The notes: generated from the letters alone by a model not told the origin. A stretch of 5,603 bases of DNA from JANMCE01 sp031360915 (GCA_031360915.1 JANMCE010000417.1:1-5603), one strand, 5' to 3'; shown: positions 1-5,539, counted from the first letter of the stretch. A program made the numbers and translations.

Positions 1-220
1 GATGGTCGGACTTGATCTCGACGGTAACGAGGTGCAGGTGGAGGCCACCGAGCTTGAGGCGCGCCTGTTCCAGCACGAGCTTGATCACCTGCACGGCGTG
101 CTCATGTTTGAGCGCATGACGCCCGAGCAGCGCAAGGAGGCGATGACGCTGTGGCGGCAGATGCAGGAAGAGCCTGCACCGGTCAAAAAAGAGCGCCGTC
201 GCCTGTTGTTTCGCGAATGA
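1..220 (+). CDS. def: Peptide deformylase, C-terminal part (5' end outside window)
   Basis: Peptide deformylase is a cytosolic metalloenzyme that removes the formyl group from the N-terminal fMet of nascent proteins. The visible 72 codons hold the family's signature third motif, QHELDHLHGVL. In it the two His of HELDH bind the metal (usually Fe2+) and the Glu is catalytic; they are residues 25-29 counted from the ATG at position 2. Before it comes a typical V-x-G-L-D-x-x-G strand and an E-A-x-x-L-x-A-R helix start. The GxGxAAxQ and EGCLS motifs expected in this family must lie upstream of the window, so the ATG at position 2 is an internal Met, not the start. The C-terminal tail is basic (KKERRR). 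The stop codon overlaps the fmt start in an ATGA, so the two opposing formyl-cycle enzymes are made from one message. Confidence 0.95.
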   Translation, partial: MVGLDLDGNEVQVEATELEARLFQHELDHLHGVLMFERMTPEQRKEAMTLWRQMQEEPAPVKKERRRLLFRE

Positions 221-1113
221 GTCTCGCCGTCGTTCCCACCTACCCGAAGCGTCTCGTCTATCTCGGCACCCCGGCTCTCGCCGCGGAACCGTTGCGCTCG
301 CTGGTTGATGCTGGCTTTGATGTCGCACTTGTGATCACCCGGGTTGACAAGCGACGAGGCCGCGGCAGCGATCTGGCGCCGTCGCCGGTGAAGGCGGCGG
401 CGATCGAACTGGGCCTGCCTGTGAGTCACAACGTGCAGGACGTGCTTACCGTCGGCGCCGATCTTGGTGTGGTCGTGGCGTTTGGTCAGCTGATCAAGCC
501 CCACATTCTTGAAGCGCTGCCGATGGTGAACCTCCACTTCTCACTACTGCCTCGCTGGCGCGGCGCGGCGCCGATGGAACGGGCCTTGCTGGCTGGCGAC
601 AAGGAAACTGGTGTCGGCCTTATGCAGCTCGAAGAAGGGCTCGATACGGGGCCGCTCTTCGCCGAGGTCCGCACCACCATCAGCTCCGACGACACCGGCG
701 ACTCACTGCGAGACTGTCTCACTGCGATTGGCAGCGAGATGTTGGTGCGCTGTCTGCGTACCGGTCTTGGCACGCCGACACCTCAGGTCGGTGACCCGAC
801 CTATGCCGCCAAGCTGTCGATGAACGACCTCCGCATTGACTGGTCGCTGCCCGCTTCGGTCATCGATCGCGTCATCCGCCTGGGCGGCGCGTGGACCACG
901 GCCGACGGGCGACGCTTGAAAGTTGTATCCGCAACCATCCAACCGGGCGACCCGATCAGCGCGACGGGCCAACTGGTCGGCGCCGTTGTGCAGACAGGCG
1001 ACGGGCTTCTGCGCATTGACAGGGTCCGGCCCGAAGGCAAAGGCGTCATGGGCACGAAGGACTGGCTGAACGGTGCCGGCCGCTCGCTTGAGAACAGCGT
1101 GCTCGGATCGTGA
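217..1113 (+). CDS. fmt: Methionyl-tRNA formyltransferase
   Basis: Fmt transfers a formyl group from 10-formyl-tetrahydrofolate to Met-tRNA(fMet), making the initiator tRNA. The 298-residue product carries the full catalytic set: N105 and H107 in NLHFSLLP, the SLLPRWRGAAP signature (109-119) and D143 in EEGLDTG. These correspond to Asn, His and Asp of the E. coli enzyme. The N-terminal YLGTPALAAEPL strand-helix opens the formyl-transferase domain. The basic loop KRRGRG (46-50 region) matches the tRNA-contact insertion. The C-terminal OB-like domain begins near KLSMNDLRIDWS (199-210) and ends with the family-typical RPEGKGVM. I chose the ATG at 217 because it sits in the ATGA overlap with def and puts the YLGTP strand close to the N-terminus. 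An in-frame ATG at 151 would add 22 unrelated residues lying inside def. No Shine-Dalgarno is visible, so translation probably relies on coupling. The length is slightly short for the family (about 310). Confidence 0.96.
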   Translation: MSLAVVPTYPKRLVYLGTPALAAEPLRSLVDAGFDVALVITRVDKRRGRGSDLAPSPVKAAAIELGLPVSHNVQDVLTVGADLGVVVAFGQLIKPHILEALPMVNLHFSLLPRWRGAAPMERALLAGDKETGVGLMQLEEGLDTGPLFAEVRTTISSDDTGDSLRDCLTAIGSEMLVRCLRTGLGTPTPQVGDPTYAAKLSMNDLRIDWSLPASVIDRVIRLGGAWTTADGRRLKVVSATIQPGDPISATGQLVGAVVQTGDGLLRIDRVRPEGKGVMGTKDWLNGAGRSLENSVLGS

Positions 1114-2207
1114 GCGCTCGAAAGATCGCCCTGCAGGCGCTCACCCAGATCGAGCTTGAAGGCGCTTACGCCAATATCGCCCTGCCCCAGTTGCTCGAGA
1201 AGTCGAAGCTCGACCAGCGCGATCGCGGTTTCGCGACGGAGCTTGTCTACGGGTCTACCCGGATGCGACGGGCTCTCGACTTCGCAGCCGACCGCTTCCT
1301 CAGCAAAGACCCGCCCGACGCACTGCGAACGATGCTGCGGATGGGTGCCTACCAGATCCTGTTCATGAATGTGCCTGTCCACGCGGCCGTGGGTGAGACG
1401 GTGGAACTGGCGCCGACCAAGTTCAAGCCCGTGGTGAACGCCGTGCTCCGCAAGATCAGCGGCAATCCTCCCAACTGGCCCGACCTGGCCACCGAGCTGT
1501 CGTACCCCGACTGGATCGTGCGGCGCTTCATTGCCGAGATGGGCGAGCAGGACGCGTATGACGCGCTGTCTCGCATGAATGTCGCCCCAAGTGTCACCAC
1601 CCGCGAAGACGGCTACGTGCAGGATCGCAGCTCCACCTGGGTCGCCGATCTGGTCGAAGCCCAACGAGGCGACATCGTGCTCGACATGTGTGCCGCACCG
1701 GGCGGCAAGGCCACCCGTCTCGCCGATAGCGCAGGCCTGGTGGTGGCGGCTGACCGCCAGCCACACCGGGCTCGTCTGGTGGCCGGCAACGTTCGTCGGC
1801 TTCATCAAGACAACGTTGCGGTCATCGTTGCTGATGCAACTATCCCACCGTTTCAGCCCGCGTCGTTCGATCGAGTTCTGGTCGATGCCCCGTGCTCAGG
1901 CCTCGGGGCTCTGCGCCGCCGTCCCGATGCGCGGTGGCGCATGACCTCCACCGGCGTCGATGAGCTGGTGTCCATCCAGCGGGACATCCTCGCTGCCGCC
2001 CGTGAACTGGTGAAGCCCGGTGGCGTGCTGGTCTACAGCGTTTGCACCATTACCGCGGCAGAGTCGATCGACCACGACGATGGCGCTTGGGAAGCCTTGC
2101 CGATGCCGGACATGCCGTGGCGTGCCTTCGGGCGAGGTGCCCGCCTGTTGCCGCATGACGATGACACCGACGGCATGGTCATCCTCCGATGGAAGCGCCC
2201 CGCCTGA
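1110..2207 (+). CDS. rsmB: NusB-domain RsmB/Sun-type 16S rRNA m5C methyltransferase, compact form
   Basis: The family makes 5-methylcytosine in 16S rRNA (C967 in E. coli), using SAM. Residues 1-120 are a NusB-like helical RNA-binding domain (ALRTMLRMGAYQILFM, 71-86; VNAVLRKI, 109-116). The Rossmann core follows: SAM motif I DMCAAPGGK (192-200), motif IV DAPCSGLG (259-266, C262) and motif VI YSVCT (309-313, C312, the expected nucleophile). Val replaces the usual Thr before that Cys. The C-terminus keeps the RLLPHDDDTDGMVILRWKR ending. The linker is odd: only about 13 residues separate the SRMNVAP segment (154-160) from VQD (170-172), where RsmB proteins usually have a small RNA-binding subdomain of about 60-70. 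The total is 365 residues against about 430 in E. coli. The frame is open and all catalytic motifs remain, so I read this as a compact lineage variant rather than a broken gene. It starts at GTG within a GTGA overlap with fmt. The exact target base is not certain. Confidence 0.9.
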   Translation: MSARKIALQALTQIELEGAYANIALPQLLEKSKLDQRDRGFATELVYGSTRMRRALDFAADRFLSKDPPDALRTMLRMGAYQILFMNVPVHAAVGETVELAPTKFKPVVNAVLRKISGNPPNWPDLATELSYPDWIVRRFIAEMGEQDAYDALSRMNVAPSVTTREDGYVQDRSSTWVADLVEAQRGDIVLDMCAAPGGKATRLADSAGLVVAADRQPHRARLVAGNVRRLHQDNVAVIVADATIPPFQPASFDRVLVDAPCSGLGALRRRPDARWRMTSTGVDELVSIQRDILAAARELVKPGGVLVYSVCTITAAESIDHDDGAWEALPMPDMPWRAFGRGARLLPHDDDTDGMVILRWKRPA

Positions 2208-2215
2208 CGAGGCCG

Positions 2216-2234
2216 ACAGGTTGAAGCGACCTGT
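2216..2234. terminator. Possible bidirectional terminator hairpin between convergent genes
   Basis: The 36-bp gap between the rsmB stop and the stop of the convergent antitoxin gene contains a perfect 6-bp inverted repeat, ACAGGT/ACCTGT, around a 7-nt loop. There is no T-run on either strand, so it is not a classical intrinsic terminator. The convergent position is what suggests a role in ending transcription from both sides. Confidence 0.35.
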
Positions 2235-2243
2235 AGTCCAACG

Positions 2244-2507
2244 TCAGGCGACCTTGAGGTACGCTCGCAGGGCGGCGCGGACGATATCGCTGGCGGTTGT
2301 GTGATCGGACTCAGCTCGTTCCTCCAGCGCTGAACGAAGCTCTGGTTCAAGTCGGACGGGGAACACATCGGCCGGAGCGTTCCCAAGTGATGGGCGGCCG
2401 GGACGGCGCTTCAGTTGTGAGAGGTCGATTCCGGCTTCGGCTTGATCGGCAAGTTTTTGGATCTCGTCGTCGCTCACGAGCCGACCGTTATGGGTGATTG
2501 GTTTCAT
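2244..2507 (-). CDS. Ribbon-helix-helix (CopG-like) antitoxin-type DNA-binding protein
   Basis: This 87-residue protein looks like the antitoxin of a type II toxin-antitoxin pair: a dimeric repressor that would bind its own promoter and neutralise a toxin. The N-terminus (KPITHNGRLVSDDEIQKLAD) matches the acidic partner-binding segment I recall from actinobacterial antitoxins of this kind. An RRPGRP element (34-39) resembles an AT-hook. The C-terminal half is the ribbon-helix-helix fold: strand DVFPVRL (47-53), helix 1 about 55-66, helix 2 TASDIVRAALRAYL (71-84). A clear Shine-Dalgarno (GGAGA at 2514-2518) lies 6 nt before the ATG. The ATG overlaps, as ATGA, the stop of what seems to be the old toxin frame just upstream. 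No intact toxin gene is visible on either side, so it is apparently orphaned. The fold call is firm; the antitoxin role is inference from family and context. Confidence 0.8.
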   Translation of the reverse strand: MKPITHNGRLVSDDEIQKLADQAEAGIDLSQLKRRPGRPSLGNAPADVFPVRLEPELRSALEERAESDHTTASDIVRAALRAYLKVA

Positions 2508-2589
2508 GAGTTATCTCCAAGGTGGTCGAGGAGTGGCAGATGGTGTCGTCGGAGATTCCGTGCTTGCGGGCCGAGCGATGAATCTCCAT
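2504..2589 (-). pseudogene. Remnant of a toxin gene, internally deleted and out of frame
   Basis: Reading from the ATG at 2589-2587 gives MEIHRSARKHGISDDTI. I recognise this as the typical N-terminus of small actinobacterial toxins encoded just before this kind of RHH antitoxin (pattern: x-E-I-H-x-S-A-R-K-H-G-I-x-D-x-D-I). Instead of continuing for the usual 80-95 residues, the frame runs into unrelated sequence and stops after 33 codons, at 2488 inside the antitoxin gene. In a different frame (+2), the last codons before the antitoxin read LPLLDHLGDNS and stop at TGA 2506-2504, overlapping the antitoxin ATG as ATGA. LPLLDHL resembles the end of the same toxins (MRPKYxxLL). The simplest reading is an internal deletion of roughly 180-200 bp joining head and tail out of frame. 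The family match is from memory; the two-frame structure and the overlap are directly visible. The remnant lacks the core domain and is unlikely to be active. Confidence 0.6.
2514..2518 (-). promoter_or_regulatory. Shine-Dalgarno of the antitoxin-like gene
   Basis: GGAGA on the minus strand, 6 nt before the ATG ending at 2507. It fixes the antitoxin start and would allow translation independent of the upstream toxin frame, which would matter if that frame is broken. Confidence 0.7.
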
Positions 2590-2608
2590 CGATAGTATCG
2601 TAATACGA
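2590..2608. promoter_or_regulatory. Two overlapping palindromes, candidate antitoxin operator
   Basis: Two perfect 11-bp palindromes with single-base centres lie end to end and share three bases: CGATAGTATCG (2590-2600) and TCGTAATACGA (2598-2608). Their centres are 8 bp apart. They cover the predicted -10 and the start region of the toxin remnant. This is where an autoregulating antitoxin normally binds, and RHH repressors bind as tandem dimers to closely spaced repeats. Binding by the adjacent RHH protein is inference. Confidence 0.55.
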
Positions 2609-2625
2609 AATAGCCTGTTCGGCAA
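2597..2625 (-). promoter_or_regulatory. Promoter of the toxin-remnant/antitoxin unit, leaderless type
   Basis: On the minus strand, TTGCCG (2620-2625, 4/6 to the -35 consensus) and TACGAT (2597-2602, 4/6 to the -10) are separated by exactly 17 bp. The -10 ends 7 nt before the ATG of the toxin remnant, which has no Shine-Dalgarno. The transcript would therefore begin at or next to the ATG. The -10 lies inside the double palindrome, fitting repression by the antitoxin. The promoter starts only a few bases after the aldo/keto reductase stop. Confidence 0.55.
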
Positions 2626-2628
2626 CGG

Positions 2629-3657
2629 CTAATTGTCGCTCGACTGCTTCCAGAGGTTGATGTCGGCCTCGGCGGCGTAGTGCTCAATCTCGGCCAACTC
2701 CTCGGCCGAAAGCACCGTGTTCGCGAGTGCGCCAACGTTGTCCTCCAGCTGCTTCACGCTGCTGGCACCGATGACTAGCGACGTCATGCGAGGGTCGCGG
2801 AGTGCCCAGACCAAGGCGAGTTGGGCGAGTGTCTGGCCTCGTCGCGTTGCTACTCCACCGAGAGCCCTCACGCGGGCGAGCTTGTCCTCGGTGATCGAGT
2901 CGGCTGACAGCGCACCGCCTGTTGCGGCGCGGGAGTCGGCAGGAATTCCATTCAGATAGCGGTCGGTGAGCAGCCCCTGCGCAAGAGGGGAGAACGCTAT
3001 GCATCCGGCGCCGACCTCTTCAAGCGCGTCGAGCAGGTGGTCCTCTTCGGTCCAGCGATTCAACAGCGAATACGACGGCTGATGGATGAGCAACGGCACC
3101 TTCAACTCGGCCAGCAGGCGAGCAGCCTCACGAGTGCGAGCCGACGAGTAAGACGAGATACCGACGTACAACGCCTTACCTTGCTGCACGACGGATGCCA
3201 ACGCGCCGACCGTTTCCTCCAACGGTGTTTCCGGATCGAAACGGTGCGAGTAGAAGATATCCACGTAGTCGAGGCCCATCCGCCTTAGTGACTGGTCAAG
3301 TGACGCGAGCAAGTATTTCCGGGAACTAAAGTTGCCGTACGGCCCGGGCCACATGTCGTAACCGGCCTTGGTGGAGATCACCATCTCATCGCGATACCCG
3401 CCGAAATCAGCGGCCAGGATGCGCCCGAAGTTTGCTTCGGCCGCACCGTACGGTGGGCCGTAGTTGTTGGCCAGATCGAAGTGGGTAACACCGAGATCGA
3501 ACGCTCGGCGGCAGATGTCGCGCTGGGTGGACCAGCTGCGGTCGTCGCCGAAGTTGTGCCACAATCCGAGTGAAATCGCCGGCAACTTCAGTCCGCTTCG
3601 CCCACAGCGGCGGTACTCCATCGAGTCGTAACGAGCGGCGTCAGCAACGTAGGTCAT
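2629..3657 (-). CDS. yghZ: Aldo/keto reductase, YghZ (L-glyceraldehyde 3-phosphate reductase) type
   Basis: A 342-residue cytosolic NADPH-dependent (beta/alpha)8 reductase. E. coli YghZ (AKR14, 346 residues) reduces L-glyceraldehyde 3-phosphate to L-glycerol 3-phosphate and also acts on methylglyoxal, so the likely role is detoxification of reactive aldehydes. The catalytic tetrad is complete: D61 and Y66 in FDLANNYGPP, K97 in STKAGYDMWPGPYG, H138 in IFYSHR. The NADP-binding end is present as IGASSVKQLEDN (296-307). Diagnostic YghZ stretches persist along the whole length (LSLGLWHNFG-like at 28-37, SRKYLLASLDQSL, IHQPSYSLLNRW, AFSPLAQGLLT, INLWKQSSD at the end). The start agrees with the E. 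coli N-terminus (M-x-x-x-A-x-x-x-RY-x-x-M). It stands alone on the minus strand, divergent from the DUF1905 gene and just upstream of the toxin remnant. The family is sure; the physiological substrate in this organism is not. Confidence 0.92.
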   Translation of the reverse strand: MTYVADAARYDSMEYRRCGRSGLKLPAISLGLWHNFGDDRSWSTQRDICRRAFDLGVTHFDLANNYGPPYGAAEANFGRILAADFGGYRDEMVISTKAGYDMWPGPYGNFSSRKYLLASLDQSLRRMGLDYVDIFYSHRFDPETPLEETVGALASVVQQGKALYVGISSYSSARTREAARLLAELKVPLLIHQPSYSLLNRWTEEDHLLDALEEVGAGCIAFSPLAQGLLTDRYLNGIPADSRAATGGALSADSITEDKLARVRALGGVATRRGQTLAQLALVWALRDPRMTSLVIGASSVKQLEDNVGALANTVLSAEELAEIEHYAAEADINLWKQSSDN

Positions 3658-3663
3658 GGACCG

Positions 3664-3669
3664 ACTGTA
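3664..3669 (-). promoter_or_regulatory. Predicted -10 of the aldo/keto reductase gene, leaderless type
   Basis: TACAGT on the minus strand fits TANNNT (4/6 to TATAAT) and ends 6 nt before the ATG. No Shine-Dalgarno is present, so a leaderless transcript is likely. A -35 is unclear: TTGCTG lies 19 bp upstream. Confidence 0.4.
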
Positions 3670-3716
3670 GATGCTTTCGCGGGGGATGCAGCAATGTTCG
3701 CTGATACCTAGCGGAC

Positions 3717-3725
3717 TGCAATACT
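3717..3725 (+). promoter_or_regulatory. Predicted extended -10 of the DUF1905/YdeI gene, leaderless type
   Basis: TGC followed by AATACT (4/6 to TATAAT, with the TGn extension) ends 6 nt before the ATG at 3732. There is no Shine-Dalgarno, which fits a leaderless start. It shares the 74-bp divergent region with the reductase promoter. No convincing -35 is visible at 17-18 bp. Confidence 0.35.
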
Positions 3726-3731
3726 CGGGCT

Positions 3732-4172
3732 ATGAAGTTCACGACCACGCTGCTTCTCCACGGCAAGACGGCCACCGGATTTGAGGTGCCGACCGAAATA
3801 GTTGAGGCACTCGGGGCTGGCAAGAAGCCACCGGTCAGAGTGACCATCAACGGATACACCTATCGCAGCAGCGTCGCCGTCATGGGCGGCAAGTTCCTGT
3901 GCGGTGTTGCCGCTGAGCACCGGGCACCGGCGGGAGTAAAGGCTGGTGACACCGTCGAGATCGACCTACAACTCGACACTGAAAAGCGTGAGGTAGAGAT
4001 CCCCGACGACGTCGCCAAGGCGCTCAAAGCGAATGCGGCGGCGAAGGTGGCCTTCGAGAAACTGTCGTACAGTCACAAGCGGGCTCACGTCGAACCGATC
4101 GCCGCTGCCAAAGCCCCGGAGACTCGTCAGCGTCGCATCGACAAGATGATCACCACGCTTTCGGAGGGCTGA
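3732..4172 (+). CDS. DUF1905 / YdeI-OmpD-associated family protein
   Basis: A 146-residue soluble protein of two known domains whose biochemical role is not established. Residues 2-82 match DUF1905, a small beta-barrel: the VPTEIVEALGAGKKPPVRVTING run (19-41), YRSSVAVMGGKFLCGV (44-59) and AGDTVEIDLQLD (71-82). Residues about 87-143 match the YdeI/OmpD-associated C-terminal module: VEIPDDVAKALKA (88-100), F-x-KLSYSHKRAHV (108-120) and AKAPETRQRRIDKMI (126-140). There is no signal peptide or membrane segment. The start is the only Met that gives the whole DUF1905 domain, and a leaderless-type -10 precedes it. The stop is 2 nt before the mogA-like start, and the gene's last codons supply that gene's Shine-Dalgarno, so the two are co-transcribed. 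The family has been loosely linked to bacteriocin resistance in annotation; I would not carry that over. Confidence 0.85.
   Translation: MKFTTTLLLHGKTATGFEVPTEIVEALGAGKKPPVRVTINGYTYRSSVAVMGGKFLCGVAAEHRAPAGVKAGDTVEIDLQLDTEKREVEIPDDVAKALKANAAAKVAFEKLSYSHKRAHVEPIAAAKAPETRQRRIDKMITTLSEG
4163..4168 (+). promoter_or_regulatory. Shine-Dalgarno of the mogA-like gene
   Basis: GGAGGG within the last codons of the DUF1905 gene, 6 nt before the GTG at 4175. It is the strongest ribosome-binding site in the window and decides the GTG start. Confidence 0.75.
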
Positions 4173-4174
4173 TC

Positions 4175-4642
4175 GTGCTCCAAGCGAAAGTCCTCACCGT
4201 GTCGGACGGCGTCATCCACGGCACCCGTGAGGACAAGAGTGGATTGGCCCTGGTCCAGTGTTTGACCCGGCACGAGTTTGAGGTGGTCGATCAACGCGCG
4301 GTCGCCGACGGCGTCGAATCGGTGGCCGTTGCTCTCACTGCGATGGCCGACGGTTTTGTCGGTGTCATCGTCTCAACGGGCGGCACCGGTTTTACACCGC
4401 GGGACCTCACACCCGAAGGCACCAAGCTAGTAATCGAGCGCGAGGCCCCCGGTCTGGCTGAAGCCATGAGGTTGATCAGTCCCCTCGGTCGCCTCAGCAG
4501 GGGAGTAGCAGGAATTCGTGGTTTGTCGGTCATTCTCAACACGCCGGGCTCACCCAAGGGATGTGTTGAGCAACTGGAAGCCGTTATCGACATCTTGCCC
4601 CACGCGCTGCGACTGCTGGCCGAAACGCCTACGGATCACTGA
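4175..4642 (+). CDS. mog: Molybdopterin adenylyltransferase, MogA/MoaB family
   Basis: The family activates molybdopterin by adenylylation (MPT + ATP to MPT-AMP), the step before molybdate insertion in molybdenum cofactor synthesis. The 155-residue product is a single MPT-binding (MoCF) domain. It has the first-strand TVSDG (8-12), the core STGGTGFTPRDLTPEGT (67-83; GGTG loop 69-72, D77 matching the conserved Asp), the AMRLISPLGRLSRGVAGIRG helix-strand (97-116) and the NTPGSPKGC loop (122-130). Length and motif order fit MogA/MoaB rather than the larger MoeA. Some MoaB proteins of this family have no proven activity, so MogA against MoaB cannot be settled from sequence alone. It is coupled to the DUF1905 gene upstream and followed after 24 bp by hisG with its own promoter. 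No other molybdenum-cofactor gene is in the window. Confidence 0.88.
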   Translation: MLQAKVLTVSDGVIHGTREDKSGLALVQCLTRHEFEVVDQRAVADGVESVAVALTAMADGFVGVIVSTGGTGFTPRDLTPEGTKLVIEREAPGLAEAMRLISPLGRLSRGVAGIRGLSVILNTPGSPKGCVEQLEAVIDILPHALRLLAETPTDH

Positions 4643-4653
4643 CGCACTTCTTC

Positions 4654-4659
4654 TACACT
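4654..4659 (+). promoter_or_regulatory. Predicted -10 of hisG, leaderless type
   Basis: TACACT (TANNNT) ends 7 nt before the GTG start in the 24-bp gap after the mog stop. The sequence between it and the GTG (CTGCGGC) has no Shine-Dalgarno. This is the textbook spacing for an actinobacterial leaderless transcript starting at the GTG. No good -35 is seen. Confidence 0.5.
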
Positions 4660-4666
4660 CTGCGGC

Positions 4667-5539
4667 GTGCTGAGACTCGTCCTGCCGAAAGGCTCCCTCG
4701 AAAAGGCCACGCTCGAGCTGTTTGAGAGCGCTGACCTGGGCGTTTCGCGCTCGTCCAGCGTGGCGTACAAGGCCAGCATCGACGACCCCCGCATCGATGA
4801 AGTCCGTATTCTGCGGCCACAGGAGATCCCCACCTATGTCCAAGAGGGAATGTTCGACCTCGGTATCAGCGGGCGCGACTGGGTGACCGAGTCCGGTGCC
4901 GATGTCGTGAGTCTCGGCGAACTGAACTACTCGAAGGTTTCGAGCCAACCGGTGAAAATCATCCTCGCGGTCTCCGCCGATTCACCATGGCAGACCGTGA
5001 AGGACATGCCCGCAGGCGTCCGTATCAGCACGGAATACCCCGAGCTGACTCGACGATTCTTCCACGACCTTGGCATTGAAGCCGACATCCGCCTGTCACA
5101 CGGCGCCACCGAAGCCAAGATCCCCGAGATCGCCGACGCCATCGTCGATCTCACCGAAACCGGACGTGCCCTGCGCGCCGCGGGCCTGCGCATTCTCGAC
5201 GTGATGATGGTGAGCTACACCGAGGTGGTCGCCAACAAGGCGGCTTATGCCGACCCGGCCAAGCGTCATGCCATGGAGCAGCTGATGACATTGCTGAACG
5301 GCACGCTCGAAGCGCGTGACAAGGTACTGGTGAAGCTGAACGTGAGTGATGAGGCCTTCGACGCGGTGATCGCCAAGGTGCCATCCATGAAGTCGCCCAC
5401 CATCTCCAAGCTGGCCGGCGGCGGCTACGCGGTGGAAACCGTGGTCGAAAAGCGCACCATCAACACGCTGATCCCCGAGTTGAAGGATGCCGGTGCCACC
5501 GACATCCTCGAGCTCCCGTTGTCAAAGATCGTGCACTGA
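4667..5539 (+). CDS. hisG: ATP phosphoribosyltransferase, long form (HisG-L)
   Basis: HisG condenses ATP with PRPP to phosphoribosyl-ATP, the first and feedback-controlled step of histidine synthesis, in the cytosol. The 290-residue length marks the long form, which does not need HisZ. The catalytic part runs to about residue 210: LPKGSL (6-11), LRPQEIPTYV (49-58), GISGRDW (66-72), then the PRPP-binding stretch from ATEAKIPEIADAIVDL (147-162) to ETGRALRAAGLRI (164-176). The usual TGxTL appears here as TGRAL. The C-terminal ACT-like, histidine-binding regulatory domain covers about 211-290 (VLVKLNV, MKSPTISKLAG, AVETVVEK, GATDILELPLSKIV). The GTG start gives the standard MLRxxLPKG N-terminus. 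The stop overlaps the next start as TGATG, so the downstream cold-shock-like gene is translated from the same message. Histidine inhibition is expected from the domain, not shown. Confidence 0.96.
   Translation: MLRLVLPKGSLEKATLELFESADLGVSRSSSVAYKASIDDPRIDEVRILRPQEIPTYVQEGMFDLGISGRDWVTESGADVVSLGELNYSKVSSQPVKIILAVSADSPWQTVKDMPAGVRISTEYPELTRRFFHDLGIEADIRLSHGATEAKIPEIADAIVDLTETGRALRAAGLRILDVMMVSYTEVVANKAAYADPAKRHAMEQLMTLLNGTLEARDKVLVKLNVSDEAFDAVIAKVPSMKSPTISKLAGGGYAVETVVEKRTINTLIPELKDAGATDILELPLSKIVH

Noticed and set aside
151..216. Upstream ATG that would extend Fmt by 22 residues.
   Set aside because: The extension lies inside def and does not resemble Fmt N-termini; the ATGA overlap at 217 gives the standard start.
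85..537. A 150-codon minus-strand frame across def and fmt.
   Set aside because: Arg- and His-rich antisense shadow of two clearly identified genes, with no ribosome-binding site.
801..1808. A 335-codon open frame on the minus strand.
   Set aside because: It lies wholly opposite fmt and rsmB, shows no recognisable domain, is rich in H, R, G and V as expected from antisense of GC-rich genes, and both sense genes have full catalytic motifs.
2504..2589. A functional toxin-antitoxin pair.
   Set aside because: The toxin frame is only 33 codons and lacks its core; head and tail are out of frame. Only the antitoxin side looks intact.
2511..2735. A 74-codon minus-strand frame over the reductase 3' end and the toxin remnant.
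   Set aside because: Its start lies inside the reductase gene, its composition is R/S/T/P-rich shadow, and the toxin-like head and tail are in other frames.
4480..4504. Inverted repeat TCCCCT/AGGGGA with a 13-nt loop.
   Set aside because: It sits inside the mog coding region over well-conserved codons, with no T-run and no gene end nearby; probably chance in GC-rich DNA.
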